NCBI GenBank assembly: GCA_016215605.1
Contig: JACRJB010000025.1
Coordinates: 217,647-281,646, forward strand
Direction: 5' to 3'
Length of the DNA stretch: 64,000 nucleotides
From: Rhodopseudomonas palustris
GTDB lineage: Bacteria; Pseudomonadota; Alphaproteobacteria; Rhizobiales; Xanthobacteraceae
Part shown: piece after piece, positions 17,031 through 28,318 of the stretch
Numbering within the stretch: position 1 is the first letter of the stretch
Layout of the letters: every line of letters begins with the position of its first letter
Translations under genes and position numbers: made by a program
The notes under the pieces: model-generated
The model's database searches: none
Told to the model about the DNA's origin: nothing
The model's input: the letters and a program-made list of their open reading frames with translations, nothing else

Positions 17031-18467
17031 CTAGAACAGCGACTTGGCTGCCGCCGTCGCGGCGTTCACCAGCGGCGCCGGATAGATGAAGAACAGCATG
17101 TTGAACAGGCCGGCGATCGCCAGCACGCCGCGCAGCTCCAGCCGGACGCGGTCGATGCCGGGCGCCGGCTCGTCGAAATACATCACCTTGATGATCGCCA
17201 GATAGTAGTACGCGCCGACCACGCTGGTGACGACGCCGATCACCGCCAGCGCGAACAGCCCGGCCTTGATGGCCGCCATGAACACGTAGAACTTGGCGAA
17301 GAAGCCGGCCAGCGGCGGGATGCCGGCCATCGAGAACAGCAGCATCGCGAAGAAGAACGCCAGCAGCGGATTGGTGCGGGACAGGCCGGCGAAATCGCTG
17401 ATGTTCTCGACGTGCAGGCCGTTGCGCCGCATCGCCAGGATCACCGAGAACGCGCCGAGCGTCATCGCGACGTAGATCGAGATGTAGACGATCACGCCCT
17501 GGGCGCCTTCGACGGTGCCGGCCGACAGCCCGACCAGCGCGAAGCCGATATGGCCGATCGCCGAATACGCCATCAGGCGCTTGATGTTCTTCTGGCCGAT
17601 CGCCGCGAACGAGCCGAGCGCCATCGAGGCGATCGCGACGAACACCACGATCTGCTGCCATTGCGGCACGATGCCGGGGAACGCGGTCAGCGTCACGCGG
17701 GTGAAGATCGCGAGGCCAGCGACCTTCGGCGCCGAGGCGAAGAACGCGGTGACCGGGGTCGGCGCGCCTTCGTAGACGTCCGGCGTCCACATGTGGAACG
17801 GCACCGCCGAGACCTTGAAGCACAGGCCGGCGAGCAGGAACACCAGGCCGAACACCAGGCCGATATTGCCGTCCTTGGCGGCGGCCGCGATGCCGGCGAA
17901 CTGCACCGTGCCGGTGAAGCCGTAGATCAGCGAGGCGCCGTACAGCAGCATGCCCGACGACAGCGCGCCGAGGATGAAATACTTCATGCCGGCTTCGTTG
18001 GACTTGGCGTCTTCGCGGTTGCTGGCGGCGACGACATAGAGCGCCAGGCTCATCAGTTCGAGGCCGAGATACAGCATGATCAGGTCGCCGGCCGAAATCA
18101 GCAGCATCATGCCGGCCGACGACAGCAGCACCAGGATCGAATATTCGAACATCCGCCGCGTCGGATTGGCCATGATTTCCGCCGACAGCACCAGCGTCAC
18201 CGCCGAGCCGATCAATGCCAGCACCTTCAGGAAGCGGGCGAAGTCGTCGACGATGAAGCTGCCGCCGAAGGTGACGAGCTTGCCGGCCGGCAGCATCAGC
18301 ACCAGCGCGCCGGTGGCCACCAGCAGCACGACGGCGAGCGTGGTGACGAGGCCGGTGGTGCGCTGCCCGCGATAGGCGCCGAGCATCAGCAGCAGCATCG
18401 CGCCGATCACCAGCACGAGCTCCGGCAGGATCGGTTGCAGCGAATAACCGGCGGTTTCGAAGTTCAT
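17031..18467 (-). CDS. nuoN: NADH-quinone oxidoreductase subunit N
   Basis: 478 aa antiporter-like membrane subunit of complex I with about 14 helices. Family landmarks: YILGALSSGMLLYG, the lysine-containing helix segments, VPFHMWTPDVYEGAPTPVTAF, IKRLMAYSAIGHIGFALVGL and AGIPPLAGFFAKFYVF. It is the last complex I gene of the cluster; birA follows with no gap. The upstream gap to nuoM is 19 bases. Confidence 0.98.
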   Translation of the reverse strand: MNFETAGYSLQPILPELVLVIGAMLLLMLGAYRGQRTTGLVTTLAVVLLVATGALVLMLPAGKLVTFGGSFIVDDFARFLKVLALIGSAVTLVLSAEIMANPTRRMFEYSILVLLSSAGMMLLISAGDLIMLYLGLELMSLALYVVAASNREDAKSNEAGMKYFILGALSSGMLLYGASLIYGFTGTVQFAGIAAAAKDGNIGLVFGLVFLLAGLCFKVSAVPFHMWTPDVYEGAPTPVTAFFASAPKVAGLAIFTRVTLTAFPGIVPQWQQIVVFVAIASMALGSFAAIGQKNIKRLMAYSAIGHIGFALVGLSAGTVEGAQGVIVYISIYVAMTLGAFSVILAMRRNGLHVENISDFAGLSRTNPLLAFFFAMLLFSMAGIPPLAGFFAKFYVFMAAIKAGLFALAVIGVVTSVVGAYYYLAIIKVMYFDEPAPGIDRVRLELRGVLAIAGLFNMLFFIYPAPLVNAATAAAKSLF

Positions 18468-18486
18468 AGCGTGCGGTCCTTGCCGG

Positions 18487-20004
18487 TTACGGAAGCGCGG
18501 CTGCCTTCACGGCAGTCACGGCGGCGGCGTATTGGTTGACGAGCTGCTGGACCGAGGCGGCCGACATGTCCAGCACCGGCTTCGGGTAGAAGCCGAACAG
18601 GATGGTCAGCACCACCAGCGGCGCGAGGATGATCCCCTCCCGCCAGGTCAGGTCCTTGATGGTGGCGAGCGACGGCTTGGTCAGCGCGCCGAACACCACC
18701 TTGCGGTAGAGCCACAGCGCGTAGGCCGCCGACAGGATGACGCCGAGCGTGGCGAAGGTCGCGGTCGGGATGTTGACGCGGAAGGTGCCGAGCAGCGTCA
18801 GGAACTCGCCGACGAAGCCCGAGGTGCCCGGCAGGCCGACATTGGCCATGGTGAACACCAAGAACACGAAGGCGTAGATCGGCATCCGGTTGACGAGGCC
18901 GCCATAGGCGGCGATCTCGCGGGTGTGCAACCGGTCGTAGATCACGCCGACGCAGAGGAACAGCGCGCCCGACACGATGCCGTGGGAGATCATCTGGAAC
19001 ACGCTGCCGGCGACGCCCTGGGTGTTGCCGGCGAAAATGCCCATGGTGACGAAGCCCATATGCGCGACCGAGGAGTAAGCGATCAGCTTCTTGATGTCCT
19101 CCTGCATCAGCGCGACCAGCGACGTGTAGACGATCGCGATCACCGACAGGCTGTAGATCAGCGGCGTGAAATACACCGAGGCATCCGGGAACATCGGCAG
19201 CGAGAACCGCAGGAAGCCGTAGCCGCCCATCTTCAGCATGATCGCGGCCAGCACCACGGAGCCCGCGGTCGGCGCCTCGACGTGCGCGTCGGGGAGCCAA
19301 GTGTGCACCGGCCACATCGGCATCTTCACCGCGAACGAAGCGAAGAAGGCGAGCCACGCCCAGGTCTGCAGGTTGCGCGGCACGGCGGTGTGCATCAGCG
19401 TCGGGATGTCGGTGGTGCCGGCGGTCCAGTACAGCGCCATGATCGCCAGCAGCATCAGCACCGAGCCGAGCAGCGTGTAGAGGAAGAACTTGAACGAGGC
19501 GTAGACCCGGCGCGGACCGCCCCAGACGCCGATGATCAGGAACATCGGGATCAGGCCGCCTTCGAAGAACAGATAGAACAGCACCAGATCCAGCGCCGAG
19601 AAGGTGCCGATCATCAGCGTTTCCAGCACCAGAAACGCCATCATATATTCGCGCACCCGCATCGTGACCGACTTCCAGCTCGCGAGGATGCAGAACGGCA
19701 TCAGCGCGGTGGTCAGGATCACGAACGGCAGAGAAATGCCGTCGACGCCCATGTGATAGGTGATGGTGGCGCCGAGCCACGGCGCTTTTTCGACGAACTG
19801 GAAGCCGGGGTCGGCGGCGTCGAAGCGCGCCACCAGGATCAGCGACACCGCGAAGGTGATCAGCGTGGTCCACAGCGCGATCCAGCGCGCATTGCCGCGC
19901 GCCGCGTCGTCGTCGCCGCGGCTGAGATAGACCAGCGCCGCGCCGACCAGCGGCAGGAAGGTGACGACCGACAGCACCGGCCAGGTCATGATTGAAGCCG
20001 ACAT
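18487..20004 (-). CDS. nuoM: NADH-quinone oxidoreductase subunit M
   Basis: 505 aa antiporter-like subunit of the complex I membrane arm. Landmarks: [74 protein letters not shown] and [13 protein letters not shown]. The first ATG, at 20004, overlaps the nuoL stop by one base; a second in-frame ATG lies five codons in. Confidence 0.98.
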   Translation of the reverse strand: MSASIMTWPVLSVVTFLPLVGAALVYLSRGDDDAARGNARWIALWTTLITFAVSLILVARFDAADPGFQFVEKAPWLGATITYHMGVDGISLPFVILTTALMPFCILASWKSVTMRVREYMMAFLVLETLMIGTFSALDLVLFYLFFEGGLIPMFLIIGVWGGPRRVYASFKFFLYTLLGSVLMLLAIMALYWTAGTTDIPTLMHTAVPRNLQTWAWLAFFASFAVKMPMWPVHTWLPDAHVEAPTAGSVVLAAIMLKMGGYGFLRFSLPMFPDASVYFTPLIYSLSVIAIVYTSLVALMQEDIKKLIAYSSVAHMGFVTMGIFAGNTQGVAGSVFQMISHGIVSGALFLCVGVIYDRLHTREIAAYGGLVNRMPIYAFVFLVFTMANVGLPGTSGFVGEFLTLLGTFRVNIPTATFATLGVILSAAYALWLYRKVVFGALTKPSLATIKDLTWREGIILAPLVVLTILFGFYPKPVLDMSAASVQQLVNQYAAAVTAVKAAALP

Positions 20005-22094
20005 TAGCGGCCTCCCCCGCCGAGCATGAACCAGGTGATCAGACCGGCCACGCCGATCAGCATCGCGAAAGCGTAGTGATAGAGATAACCGGTCTGCAGC
20101 TTGACGACGCCGCGGGTGACGTCGAGCACGCGGGCGGACACGCCGTCCGGCCCGAGACCGTCGATCAGCATGCCGTCACCCTTCTTCCAGAGCTGCCGCC
20201 CGATCCACTTCGCCGGCCGCACGAAGATCACGTCGTACAGCTCGTCGAAGTACCATTTGTTGAGCAGGAAATTGTACAGCAGCGGATGCTGGGTCGCGAG
20301 TTCGACCGGCAGATAAGGCCGGCGGATGTAGAACATCCACGACACCAGGAAGCCCAGCACCATCATCACCGTCGGCAGGTAGGCGATGCCGGCCGGGATG
20401 TGGTGCATCTCCTCGATGATGCCGGGATGCATCTTCAGCGAGGCGCGGAAGAACTCCTCGATGCCGTGGCCGGCGAACAGCTCCTTGAACGGATAGCCGG
20501 CGGCGAGCGCACCGACCGCGAGGACGAACAGCGGGATCGTCATCGTCAGCGGGCTCTCGTGCGCGGCTTCATAGTGCTTCTGGTCGTGCGGCTCCCCGTG
20601 GAAGGTCTTGAAGATCAGACGCCACGAATAGAACGAGGTCAGCAGCGCGGCGACGACCGTCATCAGGAAGCCGTAGAACGCCATCGGATTGTGCGAGACG
20701 TAGGCCGCCTCGATGATCGCGTCCTTGGAGAAATAGCCGGCGGTCAGCGGGAAGCCGGTCAGCGCCAGCGTGCCGATCACCATCACGATGTAGGTGAAGG
20801 GGATCTTGTCCTTCAGCCCGCCCATGTGACGGATGTCCTGCTCGTGGTGCATCGCGTGGATCACCGAGCCCGCGCCCAGGAACAGCAGCGCCTTGAAGAA
20901 GGCGTGCGTGAACAGATGGAACATGCCGACCGAATAGGCGCCCGCGCCCATCGCCACGAACATGTAGCCGAGCTGCGAACAGGTCGAATACGCCACAATC
21001 CGCTTGATGTCGTTCTGCACCAGACCGATCGTCGCGGCGAACAGCGCGGTGGTGCCGCCGATCAGCATCACGAAGGCCTGCGCGGTCGGCGCCAGTTCGA
21101 ACAGCGGCGACAGCCGGGCGACCATGAAGACGCCCGCGGTGACCATGGTGGCGGCGTGGATCAGCGCCGACACCGGGGTCGGGCCTTCCATCGCGTCCGG
21201 CAGCCAGGTGTGCAGCAGGAACTGCGCCGACTTGCCCATCGCGCCCATGAACAGCAGCAGGCAGCACAGCGTCAGAGCATCGGCCTGCCAGCCGAAGAAG
21301 TTGATGGTCTTGCCGGTCAGCCCCGGCGCGGCGGCGAAGATGGTGTCGAAATCGGTCGAGCCGACCAGCATGAACACCGCGAAAATGCCGAGCGAGAAGC
21401 CGAAATCGCCGACGCGGTTGACGACGAAGGCCTTGATCGCGGCGGCGTTGGCCGAGGGCTTCTGGTACCAGAACCCGATCAGCAGATAGCTCGCCAGACC
21501 GACGCCTTCCCAGCCGAAGAACAGCTGCACCAGATTGTCGGCGGTCACCAGCATCAGCATCGCGAAGGTGAACAGCGACAGATAGCCGAAGAACCGCGGC
21601 CGATGCGGGTCCTCGTGCATGTAGCCGATCGAATACAGATGGACGAGGCACGACACCGTCGTCACCACCACCAGCATCACCGCGGTCAGGGTGTCGACGC
21701 GCAGCGCCCACGCGACCTGCAGGTCGCCCGAATTGATCCACGGGAACAGCGCGACGCGGGCGTCGTGGTGCATGAAGCCGACATCGACCAGCGTCACCCA
21801 GGACAGCGCGCAGGAGATCAGCAGCAGCGCGGTGGTGATCACCTCGGTGGTGCGCGAGCCGAACGCCGCCGGCTCGACCGGGCCGTGGCCGTGATCGTCG
21901 TGGCCGTCGTCGTGCCCCGCATGGGCGTGGGCATCGTGACCGTGGGCGTCATGGCCGTGCGCGCCGTGGCCGTGGCCATGGTCGCCGTGCTCGACGGTGT
22001 CGCCGCTCGGGTTGCGGGCATGGGCGCCGGCCAGAGCGATCAGCGCTGCGATCAGCGCGCCGATCAGCGGCAGGAATACGATAGCCTGGATCAT
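20004..22094 (-). CDS. nuoL: NADH-quinone oxidoreductase subunit L, with histidine-rich loop
   Basis: 696 aa, the distal antiporter-like subunit with the long lateral helix. Landmarks: [63 protein letters not shown] and [13 protein letters not shown]. An unusual feature lies between the first two helices: residues 36-70 (bases 21885-21989) are almost only His, Gly, Asp and Ala, with 14 histidines. The position corresponds to a loop outside the membrane. The segment could bind metal ions or be a low-complexity expansion. Confidence 0.97.
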   Translation of the reverse strand: MIQAIVFLPLIGALIAALIALAGAHARNPSGDTVEHGDHGHGHGAHGHDAHGHDAHAHAGHDDGHDDHGHGPVEPAAFGSRTTEVITTALLLISCALSWVTLVDVGFMHHDARVALFPWINSGDLQVAWALRVDTLTAVMLVVVTTVSCLVHLYSIGYMHEDPHRPRFFGYLSLFTFAMLMLVTADNLVQLFFGWEGVGLASYLLIGFWYQKPSANAAAIKAFVVNRVGDFGFSLGIFAVFMLVGSTDFDTIFAAAPGLTGKTINFFGWQADALTLCCLLLFMGAMGKSAQFLLHTWLPDAMEGPTPVSALIHAATMVTAGVFMVARLSPLFELAPTAQAFVMLIGGTTALFAATIGLVQNDIKRIVAYSTCSQLGYMFVAMGAGAYSVGMFHLFTHAFFKALLFLGAGSVIHAMHHEQDIRHMGGLKDKIPFTYIVMVIGTLALTGFPLTAGYFSKDAIIEAAYVSHNPMAFYGFLMTVVAALLTSFYSWRLIFKTFHGEPHDQKHYEAAHESPLTMTIPLFVLAVGALAAGYPFKELFAGHGIEEFFRASLKMHPGIIEEMHHIPAGIAYLPTVMMVLGFLVSWMFYIRRPYLPVELATQHPLLYNFLLNKWYFDELYDVIFVRPAKWIGRQLWKKGDGMLIDGLGPDGVSARVLDVTRGVVKLQTGYLYHYAFAMLIGVAGLITWFMLGGGGR

Positions 22095-22159
22095 GCGCGC
22101 GCCTTCGCTTCGAGCCGGATCGCGCCGCGGGTCCGCGGCGGTTGATGGACGATCATGCC

Positions 22160-22471
22160 CTAGCCCTTCATCAGGTTGATATCTTCAACCGCGATCGTGC
22201 CGCGGTTGCGGAAGAACACCACGAGCACCGCCAGGCCGATCGCGGCCTCGGCCGCGGCGACGGTCAGCACCAGCAGCGCGAACACCTGGCCGACGATGTC
22301 GTTGAGATAGATCGAGAACGACACCAGGTTGATGTTGACGGCGAGCAGGATCAGCTCGATCGACATCAGGATGATGATGACGTTCTTGCGGTTGAGGAAG
22401 ATGCCGAGGATGCCGAGCGTGAACAGCACGGCGGCGACCGACAGGAAGTGACCCAGACCGATCTCGTTCAT
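22160..22471 (-). CDS. nuoK: NADH-quinone oxidoreductase subunit K
   Basis: 103 aa, three-helix subunit of complex [21 protein letters not shown] is the usual start. The conserved acidic residue of [14 protein letters not shown] and the second in [10 protein letters not shown] are present. The ATG at 22471 overlaps the stop of nuoJ (ATGA), which decides it over an ATG three codons upstream. Confidence 0.97.
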   Translation of the reverse strand: MNEIGLGHFLSVAAVLFTLGILGIFLNRKNVIIILMSIELILLAVNINLVSFSIYLNDIVGQVFALLVLTVAAAEAAIGLAVLVVFFRNRGTIAVEDINLMKG

Positions 22472-23106
22472 CGCACCCACTCCGCGGCGTCGCTGTCGGA
22501 CAGTCCCTGCCCCGGCTTGACCTGACGGATCGCCATCGCGGCCTCCTTGGTCCGGGCGTTCTGCTCGGCGATGTTCTGCCGCTTCACCGACTTCTTGTGG
22601 CGCAGCGTCAGCACGATCGCGCCGATCATCGCCACCAGCAGGATCATGCCCGAGATCTGGAAGTAGTGGATGTAGCGGGTGTACAGCACCAGGCCGAGCG
22701 CCTCGGTGTTGCTGACGCCCGCCGGGATCGGCGCCGTGATCGTCTTGGTGACGGTCGGCGTGATCACCCAGCCGCCGGCGAGCAGCAGCAGCTCGGCGAG
22801 GAAGATGAAGCCGATCAACAGGCCGAACGGCAGATATTCGAGGAAGCCTTCGCGCAGCCGGCTGAAGTCGACGTCGAGCATCATGATCACGAACAGGAAC
22901 AGCACGGCGACGGCGCCGACATAGACCACGATCAGGATCATCGCCAGGAATTCGGCGCCCATCAGCACGAACATGCCGGCGGCGTTGACGAACACCAGGA
23001 TCAGGAACAGCGCGGAGTGCACCGGGTTGCGCGCGAACACCACCATCACCGCGGCGGCGATCGCGGCCCCGGCGTAGAGATAGAAGAACAGGACAGGCAT
23101 GGACAT
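22468..23106 (-). CDS. nuoJ: NADH-quinone oxidoreductase subunit J
   Basis: 212 aa, five-helix membrane subunit. Conserved segments include [41 protein letters not shown] and MMLDVD. The C-terminal tail after the last helix ([19 protein letters not shown]) is basic and longer than in E. coli, as common in alphaproteobacteria. It is coupled to nuoK and follows nuoI by 9 bases. Confidence 0.97.
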   Translation of the reverse strand: MSMPVLFFYLYAGAAIAAAVMVVFARNPVHSALFLILVFVNAAGMFVLMGAEFLAMILIVVYVGAVAVLFLFVIMMLDVDFSRLREGFLEYLPFGLLIGFIFLAELLLLAGGWVITPTVTKTITAPIPAGVSNTEALGLVLYTRYIHYFQISGMILLVAMIGAIVLTLRHKKSVKRQNIAEQNARTKEAAMAIRQVKPGQGLSDSDAAEWVR

Positions 23107-23115
23107 GGCGTCAGC

Positions 23116-23604
23116 TCACCGGTACGGCGCGTCGAGTTCGATCGACTTTGCGATCTCGCGCTCCCAACGATCACCGTTCGCGAGCAGCCGAGCCTTGTCG
23201 TAATACAGCTCTTCGCGGGTCTCGGTGGCGAATTCGAAGTTCGGCCCCTCGACGATCGCGTCGACCGGGCAGGCCTCCTGGCACAGCCCGCAATAGATGC
23301 ACTTCACCATGTCGATGTCGTAGCGCACGGTGCGGCGGGTGCCGTCGTTGCGCCGCGGACCGGCCTCGATGGTGATCGCCTGCGCCGGGCACACCGCCTC
23401 GCACAGCTTGCAGGCGATGCAGCGCTCTTCGCCGTTGGGATAGCGGCGCAGCGCGTGCTCGCCGCGGAAGCGGGGCGAGATCGGATTCTTCTCGAAAGGA
23501 TAATTGATCGTCGGCTTCGGCTTGAAGAAATAGCGCATGGCGAGGAAGAACGCCGATACGAATTCCGTCAGCAGCAGCGAACGGGCGGTTGCGTTGATAT
23601 TCAT
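23116..23604 (-). CDS. nuoI: NADH-quinone oxidoreductase subunit I
   Basis: 162 aa ferredoxin-like subunit that binds clusters N6a and N6b on the way to the quinone site. Both 4Fe-4S motifs are complete: [16 protein letters not shown] and [32 protein letters not shown] precedes the first. The length is typical of the alphaproteobacterial/mitochondrial TYKY type. Confidence 0.98.
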   Translation of the reverse strand: MNINATARSLLLTEFVSAFFLAMRYFFKPKPTINYPFEKNPISPRFRGEHALRRYPNGEERCIACKLCEAVCPAQAITIEAGPRRNDGTRRTVRYDIDMVKCIYCGLCQEACPVDAIVEGPNFEFATETREELYYDKARLLANGDRWEREIAKSIELDAPYR

Positions 23605-23611
23605 GACGGCC

Positions 23612-24637
23612 TCATTTCGGCGCGAGCCCCGCGAATTGCAGGACGGCGGCGACGATCACCACCATCGCCAGCGACAGCGGCAGGAACACCTTCCAGCCGA
23701 GCCGCATCAGTTGGTCGTAGCGGTAGCGCGGCACGATCGCCTTCGCCATCGCGAACAGGAAGAACATGAAGAACGCCTTGAGCAGGAACCAGACGACTCC
23801 CGGGACCCAGGTGAAAGGCGCGTACGGCACCGGCGGCAGCCAGCCGCCGAGGAACAGGATCGTCGCCATCGCGCACATCGTGGCGATCGCGACGTATTCG
23901 CCGAGCACGAACAGCATGTAGGGCGTGGCGCTGTACTCGACCATGAAGCCGGCCACCAGTTCGGACTCGGCTTCGACCAGGTCGAACGGCGGGCGGTTGG
24001 TCTCGGCCAGCGCCGAGACGTAGAACACCACGAACATCGGGAACAGCGGCAGCCAGTACCAGCCCAGCATGCCCCATTTCGAGTTCTGCGCCTCGACCAC
24101 CGCGGTCAGGTTCAGCGAACCGACGCAGAGCAGCACGCAGATCACCACGAAACCGATCGAGACCTCGTAGGACACCATTTGCGCCGCCGAGCGCAGCGCG
24201 GCGAGGAACGGGTATTTCGAGTTCGACGCCCAGCCGGCCATGATGATGCCGTAGACCGACAGAGACGACACCGCGAGGATGTAGAGCACGCCGACGTTGA
24301 TGTCGGCGATCACCCAGCCGGCGTTGACCGGGATCACCGCCCAGGCGGCGAGCGCCAGCACGCAGGTCACCAGCGGCGCCAGCAGGAACACGCCCTTGTT
24401 GGCGCCGGACGGGATCACCGGCTCCTTCACCACCATCTTGATCAGGTCGGCGAACGACTGCAGCAGCCCCCACGGGCCGACCACGTTCGGGCCGCGCCGG
24501 ATCTGCACCGCCGCCCAGATCTTGCGGTCGGCGAGCAGCACGTAGGCGATGGTGATCAGCAGGATGGTCAGCAGCAGGAAGCTCTGACCGATCACGATCA
24601 GCAGCGGCAGCAGGTTGGTCATGAAGAAATCAGCCAT
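23612..24637 (-). CDS. nuoH: NADH-quinone oxidoreductase subunit H
   Basis: 341 aa, eight-helix subunit forming the quinone chamber with NuoB and NuoD. Landmarks: [22 protein letters not shown], the [22 protein letters not shown] loop with its conserved acidic residues, and [15 protein letters not shown]. It sits between nuoG (9-base gap) and nuoI (7-base gap). Confidence 0.98.
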   Translation of the reverse strand: MADFFMTNLLPLLIVIGQSFLLLTILLITIAYVLLADRKIWAAVQIRRGPNVVGPWGLLQSFADLIKMVVKEPVIPSGANKGVFLLAPLVTCVLALAAWAVIPVNAGWVIADINVGVLYILAVSSLSVYGIIMAGWASNSKYPFLAALRSAAQMVSYEVSIGFVVICVLLCVGSLNLTAVVEAQNSKWGMLGWYWLPLFPMFVVFYVSALAETNRPPFDLVEAESELVAGFMVEYSATPYMLFVLGEYVAIATMCAMATILFLGGWLPPVPYAPFTWVPGVVWFLLKAFFMFFLFAMAKAIVPRYRYDQLMRLGWKVFLPLSLAMVVIVAAVLQFAGLAPK

Positions 24638-24646
24638 GGGTCCCGC

Positions 24647-26722
24647 CTACTCCGCCGCCGTCAGCATCTGTCCCGACGCGAGGCGGGAGCATTCCGCCAT
24701 CACGGCGGAGGCCCGCGCGATCGGGTTGGTCATGTAGAAATCGGCAATCGCCGGCTTGAGCGGCGCCTTGTCGACGCTGCCGCCGGCGGCGGCGAGCGTG
24801 CGCACGGCGCCGGCGTCACCGGCCTCGATCTGGTCGACCCGCATCAGATGCGGCACGGCGGCGAAGATCGCCTTGCGCAGCGCCGCCAGCGAATCGTAGG
24901 GCAGCTTCTGGCCGAGCGCGTCCGACAGCGCCCGGATGATCGACCAGTCCTCGCGCGCCTCGCCCGGCGGGAACGACGCGCGGTTGGCGATCTGCACCCG
25001 GCCCTCGGTGTTGACGTAGATGCCCGACTTCTCGGTATAGGCCGCGCCCGGCAGGATGACGTCGGCGCGATGCGCGCCGCGGTCGCCATGGGTGCCGATA
25101 TAGACCACGAAGGCGCCGTCCGGCAGCTTCACCTCGTCGGCGCCGAGCGAGAACAGCACGTCGACCGCGCCGGCGGTGCTCATCTGCGCCGCGTCGATGC
25201 CGTCGGTGCCCGGCACGAAGCCGATGTCCAGCGCGCCGACGCTGGAGGCCGCCGGGTGCAGCACGGCGAAGCCGTTCCAGCCGTCCTTCAGCGCGCCGAC
25301 ATCGACCGCGAGCTTGGCGGCCGCCGCCAGCAGCGCCGCGCCGTCGCGGCGCGAGGTCGCAGCCGCGCCGATCAGCACGATCGGGTTCTTGGCGTTCTTC
25401 AGCGTCTCGGCGAACGAATGCTTGCCCGACGCGATGTCAGCCAGCGTGTCGGCGCCGGCGCCGAGATACTCGGTCGGATAGGTCAGATCGGCCTGCTCGC
25501 CGATCACGCCGATCGGCAGGCCGCCGGCGCGCCAGCGCTTGCGGATGCGGGCGTTGAGGATCGCCGCTTCCTTGCGCGGGTTGGAGCCGATGATCAGCAG
25601 CGCGTCGGCCTGTTCGATGCCGGCGATGGTCGGATTGAAGATGTAGGACGCCCGCCCCGCCTTCGGGTCGAACGACGCGACGTTCTGCGCCGCCAGGTTC
25701 GACGAGCCGAGCGCCGCCAGCAATTGCTTGAGCGCGAACATCTCCTCGACCGCGGCGAGATCGCCGGCGATCGCGCCGATCTTGTTGCCATTGACGCCGG
25801 CGAGCTTCGCCTTGATCGCCGCGAACGCTTCCGGCCAGCTCGCCGGACGCAGCTTGCCGCCGTCACGGACGTAAGGCCGGTCGAGCCGCTGGGTGCGCAG
25901 CCCGTCGATGACGTGGCGGGTCTTGTCGGAGATCCACTCCTCGTTGATCGCCTCGTTGACGCGCGGCAGGATCCGCATCACCTCGCGGCCGCGGGTGTCG
26001 ACCCGGATCGCCGAGCCGACGCCGTCCATGACGTCGACCGACTGGGTCTTGCCGAGCTCCCAGGGCCGCGCCGCGAACGCGTACGGCTTCGAGGTCAGCG
26101 CGCCCACCGGGCAGATGTCGACCAGATTGCCCTGCAGCTCCGAGGTCAGCGCATTCTCGAGATAGGTGGTGATCTCCATGTCCTCGCCGCGGCCGGTCGC
26201 GCCCATCTCCGGCACGCCGCAGACTTCGGCGGCGAAGCGCACGCAGCGGGTGCACTGGATGCAGCGGGTCATCGAGGTCTTGACCAGCACGCCGAGATAC
26301 TTGTCCTCGACCGCGCGCTTGTTCTCGGCGAACCGGCTGGTGTCGACGCCGTAGCCCATCGCCTGATCCTGCAGGTCGCACTCGCCGCCCTGATCGCAGA
26401 TCGGGCAGTCGAGCGGATGGTTGATCAGCAGGAACTCCATCACGCCCTCGCGGGCCTTCTTCACCATCGGAGACTTGGTGTTGATCTCCGGCGGTTCGCC
26501 GTTCGGGCCGGGCCGGCAATCGCGCACGCCCCAGGCGCAGCTCGCCACCGGCTTCGGCGTGCCCTTGAGCTCGACCAGACACATCCGGCAGTTGCCGGCG
26601 ATCGACAGCCGCTCGTGATAACAGAACCGCGGAATCTCCGCGCCGGCCGACTCGCAGGCCTGCAGCAGGGTGTATTCCGGCGGAACCTCGACTTCCTTGC
26701 CGTCGACGATGATCTTGATCAT
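24647..26722 (-). CDS. nuoG: NADH-quinone oxidoreductase subunit G
   Basis: 691 aa, the large peripheral-arm subunit. An N-terminal 2Fe-2S ferredoxin domain (CYHERLSIAGNCRMC) is followed by the HPLDCPICDQGGECDLQDQ motif with the His ligand of cluster N5. The 4Fe-4S motif CIQCTRCVRF and the CPVGALTSK segment come next, then a molybdopterin-oxidoreductase-like domain without cofactor site. It is shorter than the E. coli form and lacks the extra N7 cluster motif as far as can be seen. Confidence 0.97.
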   Translation of the reverse strand: MIKIIVDGKEVEVPPEYTLLQACESAGAEIPRFCYHERLSIAGNCRMCLVELKGTPKPVASCAWGVRDCRPGPNGEPPEINTKSPMVKKAREGVMEFLLINHPLDCPICDQGGECDLQDQAMGYGVDTSRFAENKRAVEDKYLGVLVKTSMTRCIQCTRCVRFAAEVCGVPEMGATGRGEDMEITTYLENALTSELQGNLVDICPVGALTSKPYAFAARPWELGKTQSVDVMDGVGSAIRVDTRGREVMRILPRVNEAINEEWISDKTRHVIDGLRTQRLDRPYVRDGGKLRPASWPEAFAAIKAKLAGVNGNKIGAIAGDLAAVEEMFALKQLLAALGSSNLAAQNVASFDPKAGRASYIFNPTIAGIEQADALLIIGSNPRKEAAILNARIRKRWRAGGLPIGVIGEQADLTYPTEYLGAGADTLADIASGKHSFAETLKNAKNPIVLIGAAATSRRDGAALLAAAAKLAVDVGALKDGWNGFAVLHPAASSVGALDIGFVPGTDGIDAAQMSTAGAVDVLFSLGADEVKLPDGAFVVYIGTHGDRGAHRADVILPGAAYTEKSGIYVNTEGRVQIANRASFPPGEAREDWSIIRALSDALGQKLPYDSLAALRKAIFAAVPHLMRVDQIEAGDAGAVRTLAAAGGSVDKAPLKPAIADFYMTNPIARASAVMAECSRLASGQMLTAAE

Positions 26723-26755
26723 ATCGTTCCAGTCACTCTCATAGTCGGCGAACGA

Positions 26756-26965
26756 TCAGTGCGGCTGATCGGATAGTTCGAGACGACGCTCGATCCGATC
26801 GACTCGTTCTTCCAGGCGATCGAGCCGGCGGTTGACGCCAGCCAGACCTCCCTCCACTCCAGTCAGTCGGACCTTCACGTCCCGCAGATCGTCCGCCATG
26901 CGTTCGGTACGCTGGTCGATCTTGCGAAGCATCGCGAGCAGGAGATTGTCCGGACCCTGTTCCAT
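26756..26965 (-). CDS. 69-aa coiled-coil protein inside the nuo operon
   Basis: This small gene lies between nuoF (9 bases upstream) and nuoG (33 bases downstream). The product opens MEQGPDNLLLAMLRKIDQR and is a charged heptad-repeat helix throughout (TERMADDLRDVKVRL, then GVNRRLDRLEERVDRIERRLE). It has no cysteine and no membrane segment. The pattern is that of a short homo-oligomeric coiled coil. No role in complex I is known to me. Tight spacing suggests co-expression with the complex, so an assembly or accessory role is possible but unproven. Confidence 0.75.
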   Translation of the reverse strand: MEQGPDNLLLAMLRKIDQRTERMADDLRDVKVRLTGVEGGLAGVNRRLDRLEERVDRIERRLELSDQPH

Positions 26966-26974
26966 TTCGACCCC

Positions 26975-28300
26975 CTACTCCGCCGCGACCATGTGCGCCG
27001 GATCGAGCACGCCCTGATCGTCGAGCGTGGCCTTGCGCGAGAAATCGTCGATGCGGCGCTCGATCTCCGGACGGAAGGCGCGGATCAGGCCCTGGATCGG
27101 CCAGGCCGCGGCGTCGCCGAGCGCGCAGATGGTGTGGCCTTCGACCTGCTTGGTGACTTCCAGCAGCATGTCGATCTCGCGCTTGTGCGCGCGGCCGTGC
27201 ACCATCCGGTCGAGCACGCGCCACATCCAGCCGGTGCCTTCGCGGCACGGCGTGCACTGGCCGCAGCTCTCGTGCTTGAAGAAATAGCTGATGCGGGCGA
27301 TCGCGGCGACGACGTCGGTGGACTTGTCCATGACAATGACGCCGGCGGTGCCGAAGCTCGACTTCACCGCGCGGGTGCCGTCGAAATCCATGATCAGGTC
27401 CTGGCAGTCTGCCGCCGGGATCAGCGGGCACGACGCGCCGCCGGGAATGATCGCCAGCAGATTGTCCCAGCCGCCGCGGATGCCGCCGCCGTGCTTCTCG
27501 ATCAGCTCGCGGAACGGAATGCTCATCGCCTCTTCGACGACGCAGGGCGTGTTGACGTGGCCGGAGATGCCGTAGAGCTTGGTGCCGACGTTGTTCGGGC
27601 GGCCGATGCCGGCGAACCACGACGCGCCGCGGCGCAGGATGTCCGGCGCCACCGCGATCGACTCGACGTTGTTGACCGTGGTCGGGCAGCCGTACAGGCC
27701 GACATTGGCCGGGAACGGCGGCTTCAGCCGCGGCTGGCCCTTCTTGCCTTCGAGGCTCTCGAGCAACGCGGTCTCTTCGCCGCAGATATAGGCGCCGGCG
27801 CCGTGCGCGACGTAGAGGTCGAACGGCCAGCCGTGGACGTTGTCCTTGCCGATCAGCTTGGCCTCGTAGGCCTCATCGATCGCCGCCTGCAGATGCTCGC
27901 GCTCGCGGATGAACTCGCCGCGGACGTAGATGTAGCCGACATGGGCGCCCATCGCGCAGCCGGCGATCAGGCAGCCTTCGACCAGCGTGTGCGGATCGTG
28001 CCGCATGATCTCGCGGTCTTTGCAGGTGCCCGGCTCGGACTCGTCGGCGTTGACGACGAGGTAGCTCGGCCGGCCGTCGGCATTGTCCTTCGGCATGAAG
28101 GACCATTTCAGACCGGTCGGGAAGCCGGCGCCGCCGCGGCCGCGCAGGCCCGACGCCTTCATCTCGCTGATGATCCAGTCACGGCCCTTGTCGATGATCG
28201 CCTTGGTGCCTTCCCATTGGCCGCGACGGCGCGCGCCTTTGAGGCCCCAGTCGTCGAGCCCGTACAGGTTCCGGAAGATGCGGTCCTTGTCGTCCAGCAT
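26975..28300 (-). CDS. nuoF: NADH-quinone oxidoreductase subunit F
   Basis: 441 aa NADH-binding subunit carrying FMN and cluster N3. Landmarks: the glycine-rich NADH site [16 protein letters not shown], the FMN site [32 protein letters not shown], and the 4Fe-4S motif [14 protein letters not shown] with the distant Cys in [13 protein letters not shown]. Complete and of normal length. Confidence 0.98.
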   Translation of the reverse strand: MLDDKDRIFRNLYGLDDWGLKGARRRGQWEGTKAIIDKGRDWIISEMKASGLRGRGGAGFPTGLKWSFMPKDNADGRPSYLVVNADESEPGTCKDREIMRHDPHTLVEGCLIAGCAMGAHVGYIYVRGEFIREREHLQAAIDEAYEAKLIGKDNVHGWPFDLYVAHGAGAYICGEETALLESLEGKKGQPRLKPPFPANVGLYGCPTTVNNVESIAVAPDILRRGASWFAGIGRPNNVGTKLYGISGHVNTPCVVEEAMSIPFRELIEKHGGGIRGGWDNLLAIIPGGASCPLIPAADCQDLIMDFDGTRAVKSSFGTAGVIVMDKSTDVVAAIARISYFFKHESCGQCTPCREGTGWMWRVLDRMVHGRAHKREIDMLLEVTKQVEGHTICALGDAAAWPIQGLIRAFRPEIERRIDDFSRKATLDDQGVLDPAHMVAAE

Positions 28301-28318
28301 GGCTTGCGGCGTTCCCTG

